Assembly (NCBI GenBank): GCA_900543755.1
Contig: UQSP01000006.1
Span: forward strand, 1-61,318
Direction of reading: 5' to 3'
Source of the DNA: an uncultured Eubacteriales bacterium
GTDB lineage: Bacteria > Bacillota > Clostridia > Christensenellales > Pumilibacteraceae
Length of the DNA: 61,318 nucleotides
In this document: positions 17,915 through 26,034 of the stretch, piece by piece
Position numbering within the stretch: position 1 is the stretch's first letter
How the letters are laid out: each line of letters opens with the position of its first letter
Notes under the pieces: model-generated
The model's input: only the letters and a program-made list of their open reading frames with translations
The model's database searches: none
What the model was told of the DNA's origin: nothing
Program-made: the position numbers and the translations under genes

Positions 17915-19759
17915 TTATGCCGTTTTTCCAAGCACCACTATGTCGGATATGTTCAATCCGTCTTTACCGCTGGCTTTTTTGATTTTGATTTTAATTTTAT
18001 TGATGCTTAACTCGTTGAATTCCGCAACAGCCGCGCCGCCCACACGCATGGTGTAATAGCTGTCGTCGATGAATTCCATTTCGTCTTCGCTTAACAGATA
18101 GTCAAGCGGTACGAGATTAGCGTCGAGATTGAATGCGAGATCGTCGATGTAAGCCATACCGGTATTGCCGTTTTCATCCCTGTAAGAAAATTCGATGCGG
18201 TCGATCTCGGTGAAAATCTTCATATAATCCTGACTGTTGTAAATCATGATTGCGCGGGCCGTGACGTATTCGGGGAAAGTAAGCGTAATTTCGGTAGTGC
18301 CTTTTGCTTCAAACTCGGGTATATTATCGTTAATTATATGCTCGTTGTGCATTGCAATAAGCTCGTCGGTAAGGTAAGAAACATTGCTTCCCTTAACCAT
18401 ATTGGTTGCTTTTACTTCCGCCAAAGGCGCAATGTTTTTATACCCCGAAACTGCTTCGGGAAGCGGCTGAATCACCTTTGTGGGGCCGTTTGCGTGCATA
18501 ACCGTCTGGCCTTTATCGTTGGTCGTGAAATAAACGCGCTCGAAGCACTGCGCGCGGCGGGGGTCGATGCCGTCCATGCCGAGGACGGGATAGCTGTGGT
18601 AAACAATCCACAATTCGTCGCCCACTTCAAAGAACGAGTGGTGACCTGAAGAGTGTATGTCCCAATCGGTACCGGGAGAGCATACAAGACCGCCGTCTTC
18701 GGGCTGAATTTTGGTATAGGGTCCAAGCGGGCTGTCGGCAATTGCCTGAGCCACGGGATAGAGTTTATCGTTGGTGGAACCTATGGAGAAAGTAAGGTAA
18801 TACTTACCCTCATGATAATAAACGTACGGACCTTCGTCTATCTTCATGGAGTAACCGACAAAATTATATTCCTCGGTCCTTTCGGTAGTAGTGTAGCCGA
18901 AAGAAGTAAGTCTGGTAACAGTGGAATAATCGGGAGTAACCCAATCTTTCATTTTTACGCCCCAGATTTCGTTGCTGGTATCGGCCACGCGGTTACGCGC
19001 CATAAAAAGGTACTTGTCGCCGTTAGGCGCTATATAAGGACAAGCGTCGATGAAAGAGCGGCTGTATTTGTAAAGCTCCTGACCGGGCTCTGCATTTTCG
19101 TCAAGATTTATGCCCGTTTCGGGATTAATGTTTTCGATATCGAAAACGGGCGTGGAAGCGTCCATTGCAAAACCGTTTCTGTTAGTACCCGTAAATTCTT
19201 CGTAAGGACCGCCCGGTTCTTTGGAAATAGCCACTGCAGGATAATAGCAACGCGGAACGATATTTGTTACCGTCTCTTTGGAATGCGCACTGTAAAACAG
19301 GAAAAACAATCCTTTTCCGCTTTCGCCTTCTTTCGCTTCTATATTGTAATCCGACCACAGCGCGTCTTTATCGTAAAGAAGCTGGGGCGCCCAGAAGCTG
19401 TCTTTCCCGAAATGGTTTTGAGCAGGCATAAATCCCTTTCCCACAGGCTCCCAGTTTATAAAATCGGTGCTTTGATAAATTTCAAAAGAGCTGCCGCCGT
19501 AAGTCCCGGTAGAATAGAAATTCCCCGCCCAAGGCCCCTCGTCCAAATAAATAGTGGTAGGGTCGCCCAAAGGCACGTCGTAATCGTTGCGATAGAACAG
19601 CTTTGTATTGTAATCGCCCGTTCTTTCGCTTTCAGCATAACTGTAATGCGACAATTCTGTTTTTTTGTAGGTATAACCGCTGCAACCGATAAGGCCGCTT
19701 GACAAGACAAAAACCAGACAAAGAAAACATAAAAACAAAATCTTAATTTTCTTCATCAA
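17915..19759 (-). CDS. GH43-family glycoside hydrolase lipoprotein
   Basis: A surface-anchored glycosidase of 614 residues, likely acting on arabinose- or xylose-containing glycans. A lipobox (LIGC, Cys26) follows a hydrophobic signal. The five-bladed propeller spans about residues 60-430. The putative catalytic base is the Asp in LGDPTTIYLDEG, the pKa-tuning Asp is in SFIDACPYIAPNGDKYLF, and the general acid Glu is in KIDEGPYVYYHEGKYYLTF. Residues about 440-614 form a C-terminal beta-sandwich that looks like an accessory carbohydrate-binding module. A strong GAGGAGG ribosome-binding site precedes the ATG. Subfamily and substrate cannot be fixed by eye. Confidence 0.88.
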   Translation of the reverse strand: MMKKIKILFLCFLCLVFVLSSGLIGCSGYTYKKTELSHYSYAESERTGDYNTKLFYRNDYDVPLGDPTTIYLDEGPWAGNFYSTGTYGGSSFEIYQSTDFINWEPVGKGFMPAQNHFGKDSFWAPQLLYDKDALWSDYNIEAKEGESGKGLFFLFYSAHSKETVTNIVPRCYYPAVAISKEPGGPYEEFTGTNRNGFAMDASTPVFDIENINPETGINLDENAEPGQELYKYSRSFIDACPYIAPNGDKYLFMARNRVADTSNEIWGVKMKDWVTPDYSTVTRLTSFGYTTTERTEEYNFVGYSMKIDEGPYVYYHEGKYYLTFSIGSTNDKLYPVAQAIADSPLGPYTKIQPEDGGLVCSPGTDWDIHSSGHHSFFEVGDELWIVYHSYPVLGMDGIDPRRAQCFERVYFTTNDKGQTVMHANGPTKVIQPLPEAVSGYKNIAPLAEVKATNMVKGSNVSYLTDELIAMHNEHIINDNIPEFEAKGTTEITLTFPEYVTARAIMIYNSQDYMKIFTEIDRIEFSYRDENGNTGMAYIDDLAFNLDANLVPLDYLLSEDEMEFIDDSYYTMRVGGAAVAEFNELSINKIKIKIKKASGKDGLNISDIVVLGKTA

Positions 19760-19880
19760 ATTTCCCTCCTCATTATTACTGACTTAAAATTTATAAGCGG
19801 GTTTTGTTATACCTTATCCGTCTTCATAAATTATAATAAATAATCAAGTCACCTTTCCCGTTTATAAACTGTAAGTTTAA

Positions 19881-21059
19881 TTACTTTTTGTTGCCGTAAG
19901 TTCCCTCGGTGTCCAGCACTTTTTCGTCCGTAGTCTTAAGTCTGGAAGTGGCAATCCTTTTACTAAGCTCGTTATAATACAATTCGTCGTCGATGGGGAA
20001 ATCTATTTTTTTGTCAATCCATGTGGACAACAGCATGGCGTCGGCAAGCTCCACTCCCCTGATGCCTTCCTTGCCGTCGATGTAAAGAGGCTCCAGCCCG
20101 AGAATTGCGTTTGCAACGTTGTTGAGGACGCGCACGTGCTGAGGACGCGAATCGTCTTCAACCGTGATGACCTCGCTGTCGTAACCGGGCTCTCCGAAGC
20201 CGCCGGTATAAGTCGCGTTAAATTCGCGCTCGTTTTGTTTAAGCTTGTAATATGTAAGCTTTCCGTCGTCGAACACCAATTTTCCGCCGTCGCCCATGAT
20301 TTCAAAACGGTTGGTGCCGGGAGTGTCGGCTGTGGTGGTCACGAAAACGCCCGTAGCGCCGTTTGCATACTCAAAGTAAGCGGTGACGTCGTCCTCGACT
20401 TCGATGTCATGCCATTTGCCGAAATGGCAGAAAGACCTTACCGACGAGGGCATCATACCGGTAATCCACTGGAAAAGGTCGATATTATGCGGCGCCTGAT
20501 TGAAAAGCACGCCGCCGCCTTCGCCCGCCCAGGTTGCGCGCCACGACCCGCTGTCGTAATAGGACTGACTGCGATACCAGTTGGTGATTATCCAGTTTGT
20601 ACGCTTTACGTTGCCAACGGCACCCGAGGCAACCATCTCGCGCATCTTCTTAAAAACCGGATTGGTGCGCTGATTGAACATAAGAGCGAAAATCTTGTCT
20701 GATTTTGCGGCGCGCTCGTTCATTTCCTTGACCTGTTTGGTATAAACGCCTGCAGGCTTTTCGCAAACGACGTTAAGCCCCGCGTCGAGAGCCGCTATCG
20801 AAAGGCGCGGATGATCGTAATGAGGTACGGCAATGATAACGGCGTCAACGTCGCCGCTTTTAAACATGGTTTCCGCATCAGAATAGAATTTAACCGCTTC
20901 GGGATGCTTAAGCTGTTTTTTGATGTTTTCGATTTTTAAGGGATTTATATCGCAAGCCGCGCTGAGAACAGCGTTTTTTACTTCGCCTCCGTCCAGCCAT
21001 TTGCAATGACTGCTTCCCATGTTGCCTATACCTACAACCCCGAATCTTACTTTGTCCAT
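19881..21059 (-). CDS. Gfo/Idh/MocA family oxidoreductase
   Basis: A 392-residue NAD(P)-dependent oxidoreductase of the glucose-fructose oxidoreductase superfamily. It has VRFGVVGIGNMGSSHCKWLD as nucleotide-binding loop, NVVCEKPAGVYTKQVKEM with the catalytic Lys, and WAGEGGGVLFNQAPHNIDLFQW as the substrate-domain signature. I set the start at 21059 (MDKVRFG) because ten further upstream in-frame residues are inside the preceding gene and poorly conserved in type. This start overlaps the epimerase gene by 13 bp. It is third in an operon with two TIM-barrel proteins. Such trios typically interconvert or oxidise unusual sugars or inositols. Confidence 0.88.
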   Translation of the reverse strand: MDKVRFGVVGIGNMGSSHCKWLDGGEVKNAVLSAACDINPLKIENIKKQLKHPEAVKFYSDAETMFKSGDVDAVIIAVPHYDHPRLSIAALDAGLNVVCEKPAGVYTKQVKEMNERAAKSDKIFALMFNQRTNPVFKKMREMVASGAVGNVKRTNWIITNWYRSQSYYDSGSWRATWAGEGGGVLFNQAPHNIDLFQWITGMMPSSVRSFCHFGKWHDIEVEDDVTAYFEYANGATGVFVTTTADTPGTNRFEIMGDGGKLVFDDGKLTYYKLKQNEREFNATYTGGFGEPGYDSEVITVEDDSRPQHVRVLNNVANAILGLEPLYIDGKEGIRGVELADAMLLSTWIDKKIDFPIDDELYYNELSKRIATSRLKTTDEKVLDTEGTYGNKK

Positions 21060-21910
21060 GTTCCGTTTACTCCTTCGATATATCCGCAATTTTTAAGCAT
21101 TGTTTTCAACGCCGTTACAGCCGCGTCGAACGATTCGTTACTGTCTTTATAAGAAAAAAGCGCATTAAGTTCTTTTTTGTCAATATCGCTGTAGCCCGTA
21201 AATTTAAAAAGATGCGGTTCCAGCGTAAGCGTGGTGTCTTTGTCGAGTCCCGATAAAATTTTATCGTACATTCCGTCGCCGTAACCTACGGGCACGATTT
21301 GTTTTGTATCGTAACGAGAATCCTTTACGTGTATGTAATAAGCCCTTTTAATCAGTTTTTCATACGCTTCCTTGATGTCCTCGTCCCACTGAATGAAGTT
21401 AGAGGAATCGAAAACGCTGTAAAGCCCGTCTACGTTATCGTAAATATCCTCGCAGTTTTTTACGGTAGCTCCGAAAATTTCGGACTCGTTTTCGTGACAA
21501 AGCATATAACCGTCAGCGATTTTCACAAGAGCGCGCATTCTTTCAATGACTTCGTCGCGGTATTTTGCATAATCTTCGCGATGTACGAAATAGCTGAAAA
21601 TTCTTATGCGCTTTGTCCCGAAAATATCGGCAAGCTTAAGCAATTTTCTCAAAAGATTTTCATGTTCTTCTCTTGGGGAATCGATACTTATTTTTCCCAA
21701 AGGGCTTCCCAGCGACCAGACCTTTATACCCGCCTTTTCAAGTTTTTCGGCATAAATTTCAGCCTCTTCCTCGCTTAAAGCGGAAATGTTTTTCCCGTCC
21801 AGACCGCGGAGTTCTATATTATAGATATTGTTGCGTAAAAGCGCCTTTATCTGTCCGTCAAATTCGGTAGACGCTTCATCCGCAAATGCACACAATGTAA
21901 CAACAGCCAT
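21047..21910 (-). CDS. Sugar phosphate isomerase/epimerase (AP endonuclease 2-like TIM barrel)
   Basis: A 287-residue metal-dependent TIM-barrel enzyme of the xylose-isomerase-like superfamily. Metal-ligand motifs follow the expected order: LCHENESEIFG (Glu, about residue 143), YSVFDSSNFIQWDE (Asp), YYIHVKDSRYD (His) and TLTLEPHLF (Glu) near the C-terminal third. The substrate is unknown. It starts immediately at the end of another paralogous epimerase (TAATG overlap at 21910) and overlaps the following oxidoreductase, so the three proteins are probably made together and act in one sugar pathway. Confidence 0.85.
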   Translation of the reverse strand: MAVVTLCAFADEASTEFDGQIKALLRNNIYNIELRGLDGKNISALSEEEAEIYAEKLEKAGIKVWSLGSPLGKISIDSPREEHENLLRKLLKLADIFGTKRIRIFSYFVHREDYAKYRDEVIERMRALVKIADGYMLCHENESEIFGATVKNCEDIYDNVDGLYSVFDSSNFIQWDEDIKEAYEKLIKRAYYIHVKDSRYDTKQIVPVGYGDGMYDKILSGLDKDTTLTLEPHLFKFTGYSDIDKKELNALFSYKDSNESFDAAVTALKTMLKNCGYIEGVNGTWTK

Positions 21911-22680
21911 TATTTTATGTACCCCATTTTCTTAAGATTGTCTGCACTTTTACCCAATTGAGCAAACGGGTCGGGATAATCGACCGCGTCGTCCTGTTCC
22001 ACAAACGCGTATTTGGTGCCGCTTTTAATAAATGCGGGCAACACCGCGCCCCAGTTTATGACGCCCACGCCTACGGGAGCGAACTTCTGTCCGCCCTCTT
22101 TAACGGTCTGCATATCCTTAAGATGCACGCATTCGATTCTTCCCGAAAGTTTTTCTATGTACTCGAGCAAAGCTACGCCGCCGCGCTGAACCCAATAAGT
22201 GTCCAAAGTAAAATTAAAATCAGGCGCATTTTCCACAAGATAATCGAAAATGGTTTGTCCGTTTTTCAGTTTACGGAATTCGAAATCGTGATTATGATAG
22301 AAAAACTTTAATCCTGCGTCCTTTATCTTTTGGGCTGCGGCGGAGAATTTTTTGACAAACTCATCAACTTCTTCTATGTCGCCCATAAAAGGAAATGCGT
22401 GGGGCATTGCACCAAGCCCTATGTTCTGACAGCCTATAATTTTATGTTCTTTAATGACGTTTTCGGTATCTTCGGAAATCCTGGTTGCGTCTACATGAGT
22501 AAGATAAACCGGTAATTTATATTTATCTATTATATCTTTCAGTTCAAACGGCTCGAAAGTCGCGCCGGAAAACTGTACGCAGGTATAACCCATATCCTTG
22601 ATTTTTCCGAAAGTGGAGTCAATGTCTTTTCCGTTTTTAATAAAATTTCTTAAAGAAAAAAGTTGAGCCCCTATCTCCAT
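21910..22680 (-). CDS. Sugar phosphate isomerase/epimerase (xylose isomerase-like TIM barrel)
   Basis: A 256-residue TIM-barrel protein beginning MEIGAQLFSLRNFIKNGKD. Likely metal ligands lie in FFYHNHDFEFRKL, FTLDTYWVQRGGV, IECVHLKDMQ and YAFVEQDDAVDYPDPF, the standard Glu/Asp/His/Glu set of inosose dehydratase-like and epimerase proteins. It is the first gene of the operon, with a GGAGGGATGC ribosome-binding region. Its promoter faces the AraC regulator gene across 150 bp that hold a palindromic operator. Confidence 0.85.
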   Translation of the reverse strand: MEIGAQLFSLRNFIKNGKDIDSTFGKIKDMGYTCVQFSGATFEPFELKDIIDKYKLPVYLTHVDATRISEDTENVIKEHKIIGCQNIGLGAMPHAFPFMGDIEEVDEFVKKFSAAAQKIKDAGLKFFYHNHDFEFRKLKNGQTIFDYLVENAPDFNFTLDTYWVQRGGVALLEYIEKLSGRIECVHLKDMQTVKEGGQKFAPVGVGVINWGAVLPAFIKSGTKYAFVEQDDAVDYPDPFAQLGKSADNLKKMGYIK

Positions 22681-22720
22681 ACATGCATCCCTCCGTTAGT
22701 GTCTGTTACTTTACTTATAG

Positions 22721-22800
22721 AGTATAACATAACAAATAAATTATAACAATATCAAAAAAAATCAAAATATATTGCATTTTTAGCAATATTATGCTATAAT
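22721..22800. promoter_or_regulatory. Divergent promoters with AraC-type operator
   Basis: Minus strand: -35 TTGTTA (22749-22744), 17 bp, -10 TATACT (22726-22721) for the epimerase operon. Plus strand: -35 TTGCAT (22772-22777), 17 bp, -10 TATAAT (22795-22800) for the regulator. ATATTGCA (22769-22776) and AGCAATAT (22782-22789) form an inverted repeat that covers the regulator's own -35 and lies upstream of the operon's -35. This fits autorepression combined with activation. Confidence 0.72.
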
Positions 22801-22830
22801 ACCTGTACCAAAATTATGGAGTTATTCATT

Positions 22831-23646
22831 ATGCAGAACAATGATTACGATAAAAACCATGTTGTTGCCAATCAAAAACTCGGTTTCTGCGAAGGCTATA
22901 ACTATACGGCAGACTGCACAAATAAAAATTTTCAAAGACATTTTCACGACGATTACGAAATTCTTTTTATAACCGAGGTAACGGGAGAATACACAATCGA
23001 AAATCATAAGTACAACCTTATGCCTTACGACCTTTTGCTTATAAAGCCCACAAAATACCATTATTTACAGGTGAAAGAACATACTCATTACAGCCGATTC
23101 GTTTTTAACGTTACTTCGGATTTTATTCCTCAAGATATAATCGACAAAGCATTTTCCAAAGGCGAGTTCTTCCATATAGGCGGTTCGTCTCCCATCACAA
23201 AAAACTTTTTGAAATTGTTGGATTACAACAAAGTATTTGACGAATCGGAATTTACATTGCTGATAAAGACGATACTTATCGAAAACCTTTTGCTGATAAG
23301 TAAAATCGACTCAAACGATAACGGCGAAAATTACCATTATCTGGATGAATTCAACACTAAAGTCATGCAATACATTCGCGAAAATCTGACTTCCATTACA
23401 TCTTTGGATCAGATGGCTCAGGACCTATACGTATCCAAATCCACGCTGTATCACTCGTTTAAAAGAGTTATGAAAATAAGTATCATGCAGTATGTTCGCA
23501 ATAAAAAAGTGCTTAACGCTCATTCCCTGATAAAAAACGGAGTCCGCCCCACCAAAGCCGCCGTCATGAGCGGTTTTGACGATTACACTACTTTTTACCG
23601 CAGCTATAAACTGTTTTTCGGTCATTCACCCAATGAGTCGCAATAA
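22831..23646 (+). CDS. AraC family transcriptional regulator
   Basis: A 271-residue regulator. Residues about 20-105 form a cupin-like ligand-binding domain (RHFHDDYEILFITEVTGEY, then LMPYDLLLIKP). Residues about 175-271 are the double helix-turn-helix (SLDQMAQDLYVSKSTLYHSF and PTKAAVMSGFDDYTTFYRSY). An ATG at 22816 is in frame, but the ATG at 22831 has GGAG at a 9-bp distance, so I chose it. It is divergent from the epimerase operon and its promoter contains the GCAAT operator that recurs upstream of the Gfo-uxuA and UxuB-Eda operons. It is the best candidate for the regulator of the whole sugar region. Confidence 0.9.
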   Translation: MQNNDYDKNHVVANQKLGFCEGYNYTADCTNKNFQRHFHDDYEILFITEVTGEYTIENHKYNLMPYDLLLIKPTKYHYLQVKEHTHYSRFVFNVTSDFIPQDIIDKAFSKGEFFHIGGSSPITKNFLKLLDYNKVFDESEFTLLIKTILIENLLLISKIDSNDNGENYHYLDEFNTKVMQYIRENLTSITSLDQMAQDLYVSKSTLYHSFKRVMKISIMQYVRNKKVLNAHSLIKNGVRPTKAAVMSGFDDYTTFYRSYKLFFGHSPNESQ

Positions 23647-23724
23647 ATCAAATATATTTTAGTATTCGCCGATTACTTTCGGGATTATGATTTTATCGCC
23701 TTAAAACAAATTAACGCACGAAAA

Positions 23725-23765
23725 AAAACGCACCCTGTCCAAATGGATTCATGGATGCGTTTTTT
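23725..23765. terminator. Bidirectional terminator, araC / eda
   Basis: AAAAACGCA (23725-23733) pairs with TGCGTTTTT (23756-23764), extended inward by interrupted pairs (GTCC/GGAT). T-runs occur on both strands. It separates the convergent regulator and aldolase genes. Confidence 0.85.
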
Positions 23766-23841
23766 ATAAATATCAAATCGCTATATTAAGAATAAGTTTC
23801 GGACTTAATCTTTCTTATATTAATAATCAAATTACAATAAA

Positions 23842-24474
23842 TCAACGTACAGAATCGGCAATAGTTCTTGCCTCACGGGCAAGGCGCTCTATTTCGTCAA
23901 ACCTGCCCTCTTTGACAAGTTTTCCGTCCACCATCCAACTGCCGCCCACCGCCACAACCTTATCGAACGCAAGATATTCGGCAAGATTAAGGGCGTTTAC
24001 TCCGCCCGTAGGCACGAATTTGACGCCCGTAAAAGGCGCGGCAAGCGCTTTTATCGCCTTAAGGCCGCCGTAAACCGAGGCGGGGAAAAATTTTACTACG
24101 TTTATTCCCATATCCATAGCCTTCATTATCTCGGTTGGGGTCACGCAACCGGGAAGATAAAGTATATTGGCGCTTTTACAGAATTCCGCAACGCTATCCG
24201 ACCAACCCGGTCCCACGATGAATTCCGCGCCGGCGTAAACCGCTTTTTCAGCCTGCTCCGTATTCGTCACGGTACCGGCGCCTATAATCATTTCGGGGAA
24301 ATTATGAGACGCGTACTCAATGGCTTCGGCTGCACACGCGGTACGGAAAGTAATTTCCGCAACGGGAATTCCGCCGCGGTCAAGAGCGCCCAGAAGATTT
24401 TGCGTATCCGAGGCGTTATCTATTTTGACTACGGGTACGATTTTAACCTGAGAAATAGTTTCGTATGCTGTCAT
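23842..24474 (-). CDS. eda: KDPG/KHG aldolase
   Basis: Class I aldolase that splits 2-keto-3-deoxy-6-phosphogluconate into pyruvate and glyceraldehyde 3-phosphate, the last step of hexuronate breakdown. The 210-residue sequence has ITFRTACAAEAIE with the catalytic Glu, IGAGTVTN, the Schiff-base Lys in NVVKFFPASVYGG (near residue 127) and FVPTGGV. The ATG at 24474 is used; a TTG six bases upstream is an alternative, closer to the GGAG. It follows the SDR fructuronate reductase after about 60 bp. No KDG kinase gene is in the window, so that step must be encoded elsewhere. Confidence 0.93.
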   Translation of the reverse strand: MTAYETISQVKIVPVVKIDNASDTQNLLGALDRGGIPVAEITFRTACAAEAIEYASHNFPEMIIGAGTVTNTEQAEKAVYAGAEFIVGPGWSDSVAEFCKSANILYLPGCVTPTEIMKAMDMGINVVKFFPASVYGGLKAIKALAAPFTGVKFVPTGGVNALNLAEYLAFDKVVAVGGSWMVDGKLVKEGRFDEIERLAREARTIADSVR

Positions 24475-24538
24475 TATCAATATTCTCCTTGTTTCGGTTA
24501 AACCGATTTATAAAGATACAAAAGTAAAGCGCGTAGAA

Positions 24539-25369
24539 TTACACGCCCGAATAAGCCGCAAATCCTCCGTCTACGGCAATCACGCTGCCCGTAACGAAAC
24601 CGGATGCTTCGTCGGAGGCAAGCCATAAAAGCGCGCCTATAAGGTCGCTTACTTCACCGAATTTCTTCATGGGAGTGGCGGCAAGAATTTTACCCGTTCT
24701 CGCGGTGGGCGAGCCGTCCTTATTGAACAACAGCGCGCGGTTCTGGTTGGTCACGAAAAAGCCGGGAGCTATGGCGTTGCAACGAATGTTGCACGGCGCG
24801 AAATGTACCGCAAGCCACTGAGTAAAGTTGGATATTCCCGCTTTTGCCGCACTGTACGCAGGAATTTTGGTAAGCGGACGGAAAGCGTTCATGGACGAAA
24901 CGTTGATAATGTTGCCGCCCGTTTTTACCATATCCGCCGCAAACACCTGAGTTACCAGAAATGCGGAAGTAATGTTGAGGTCGAACACGAACTTAAGACC
25001 GCTTTCGTCAAGCGCGAAAAAGTCCTTTACGCCCGTAAGGTCGGGAGTCATTGTTTCATTGTCGCAGGTGGCTTTCGGATTGTTTCCGCCCGCGCCGTTG
25101 ATGAGAAAATTAACCTTCCCCCATTTTGCGTTTATTTTTTCCTTTGCACGGATAATATCGTTTTTATCAAGGCAATCGGTTTTTACGGCTAACGCGTTTT
25201 CGCCTATCGACGCCGCAACTTTTTCCACCGCCTCGCCGTTAATGTCCAGCAGCGCGACTTTCGCACCGCATGCGGCAAGCGCTTCTCCGAAAGCGGACAT
25301 AAGCACTCCGCCCCCGCCCGTAATTGCCACTACCTTATCTTTCAAATCGACGTTAAACGGTAATTTCAT
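24539..25369 (-). CDS. uxuB: SDR-type D-mannonate oxidoreductase / fructuronate reductase
   Basis: A 276-residue short-chain dehydrogenase. It has VVAITGGGGVLMSAFGEAL as a Gly-rich NAD(P) loop (a glycine-richer variant), FLINGAGGNNPKAT, catalytic Ser in NIINVSSMNAF, YSAAKAG with Tyr and Lys, and a C-terminal GSVIAVDGGFAAYSG. The long insertion after the NAG motif (about residues 95-125) and the context with uxuA and eda fit the Bacillus YjmF-type UxuB, which reduces fructuronate to mannonate. Substrate is inferred from context. A GGAGGCATT ribosome-binding region precedes the ATG. Confidence 0.85.
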   Translation of the reverse strand: MKLPFNVDLKDKVVAITGGGGVLMSAFGEALAACGAKVALLDINGEAVEKVAASIGENALAVKTDCLDKNDIIRAKEKINAKWGKVNFLINGAGGNNPKATCDNETMTPDLTGVKDFFALDESGLKFVFDLNITSAFLVTQVFAADMVKTGGNIINVSSMNAFRPLTKIPAYSAAKAGISNFTQWLAVHFAPCNIRCNAIAPGFFVTNQNRALLFNKDGSPTARTGKILAATPMKKFGEVSDLIGALLWLASDEASGFVTGSVIAVDGGFAAYSGV

Positions 25370-25405
25370 AATGCCTCCGAAATAAAATAACTGTATTATG
25401 TTGTT

Positions 25406-25497
25406 ATTTTAACATCGGATAAACAAAAAAACAACTTATTTACAATCAAATTATCGATAATGCAATATTAGATTGCAATAAAAGCAATGTTGCAATC
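25406..25497 (-). promoter_or_regulatory. Promoter and GCAAT-box cluster of the uxuB-eda operon
   Basis: Minus strand: -35 TTGTTT (25434-25429), 17 bp, -10 TAAAAT (25411-25406). Upstream are four GCAAT boxes: TGCAATAT (25461-25468), ATTGCAAT (25472-25479), AGCAATGT (25483-25490) and TTGCAATC (25490-25497). The cluster runs into the stop codon of darA. It matches the operator arms upstream of the Gfo-uxuA and epimerase operons. Confidence 0.65.
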
Positions 25498-25840
25498 AGT
25501 ACTTTGTGATTTTATCCGCATTCAGCTCGAATATTGTGCATCCGCCCGTTTCCGACTCGAGAGGTACGGACATGTTTTCCGCAGGCGGAACAAGCCCGTT
25601 GTTTACCGGAACCGTTGACTGATAATACATTTTGACCGAACGTTTACCTGCAGTATGTTTTAATATTTCTTTTACTCTTTCGACTTTATCTTCCGAAGTG
25701 CCTATCAAAAGAGTGACGTTCTTTTTCTTAAGGAATCCGCCCGTCGTCCCCATTTCGGTAAGCATAAACCCTTCTGCAGTCAGATGATGCTCCGCTTCGT
25801 CCTTGTCGTCCTTGCTGATAATTGCTATCAAAAGTTTCAT
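25496..25840 (-). CDS. darA: Cyclic-di-AMP receptor, DarA/PstA-like
   Basis: A 114-residue PII-like trimeric signalling protein that binds cyclic di-AMP. It opens MKLLIAIISKDDKDEAEHHL, then GFMLTEMGTTGGFLKKKNVTLLIGT, the ligand-binding T-loop region typical of YaaQ/DarA, and ends with a beta-strand in place of the nucleotide-binding C-terminus of true PII proteins. A GGGGG-rich ribosome-binding region precedes the ATG. It is transcribed alone from its own promoter. What it controls is unknown even in Bacillus. Its stop codon lies within the operator cluster of the next operon. Confidence 0.9.
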   Translation of the reverse strand: MKLLIAIISKDDKDEAEHHLTAEGFMLTEMGTTGGFLKKKNVTLLIGTSEDKVERVKEILKHTAGKRSVKMYYQSTVPVNNGLVPPAENMSVPLESETGGCTIFELNADKITKY

Positions 25841-25861
25841 TCTTCTACCCCCTAACGTGTT

Positions 25862-25906
25862 TTTAAACGTTTAAATAATTATAACACTTTCCGCCTGCTA
25901 TTGCAA
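25862..25906 (-). promoter_or_regulatory. darA promoter with 14-bp palindrome
   Basis: Minus strand: -35 TTGCAA (25906-25901), 17 bp, -10 TATAAT (25883-25878). A perfect palindrome TTTAAACGTTTAAA (25862-25875) lies just downstream of the -10, covering the predicted start. This is a classic position for a repressor. The regulator is not known. Confidence 0.68.
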
Positions 25907-26034
25907 TTTTTTACGGCACGCAAAAAAAGAAATCCCGCAAAAAAACGATAACTTTAATAAACATAACGGCAGATTTTATAACGGCGTTAAGCCTTACCGA
26001 ATAAAAGTTTAAAATCAAATTGCAAAAATATCTT

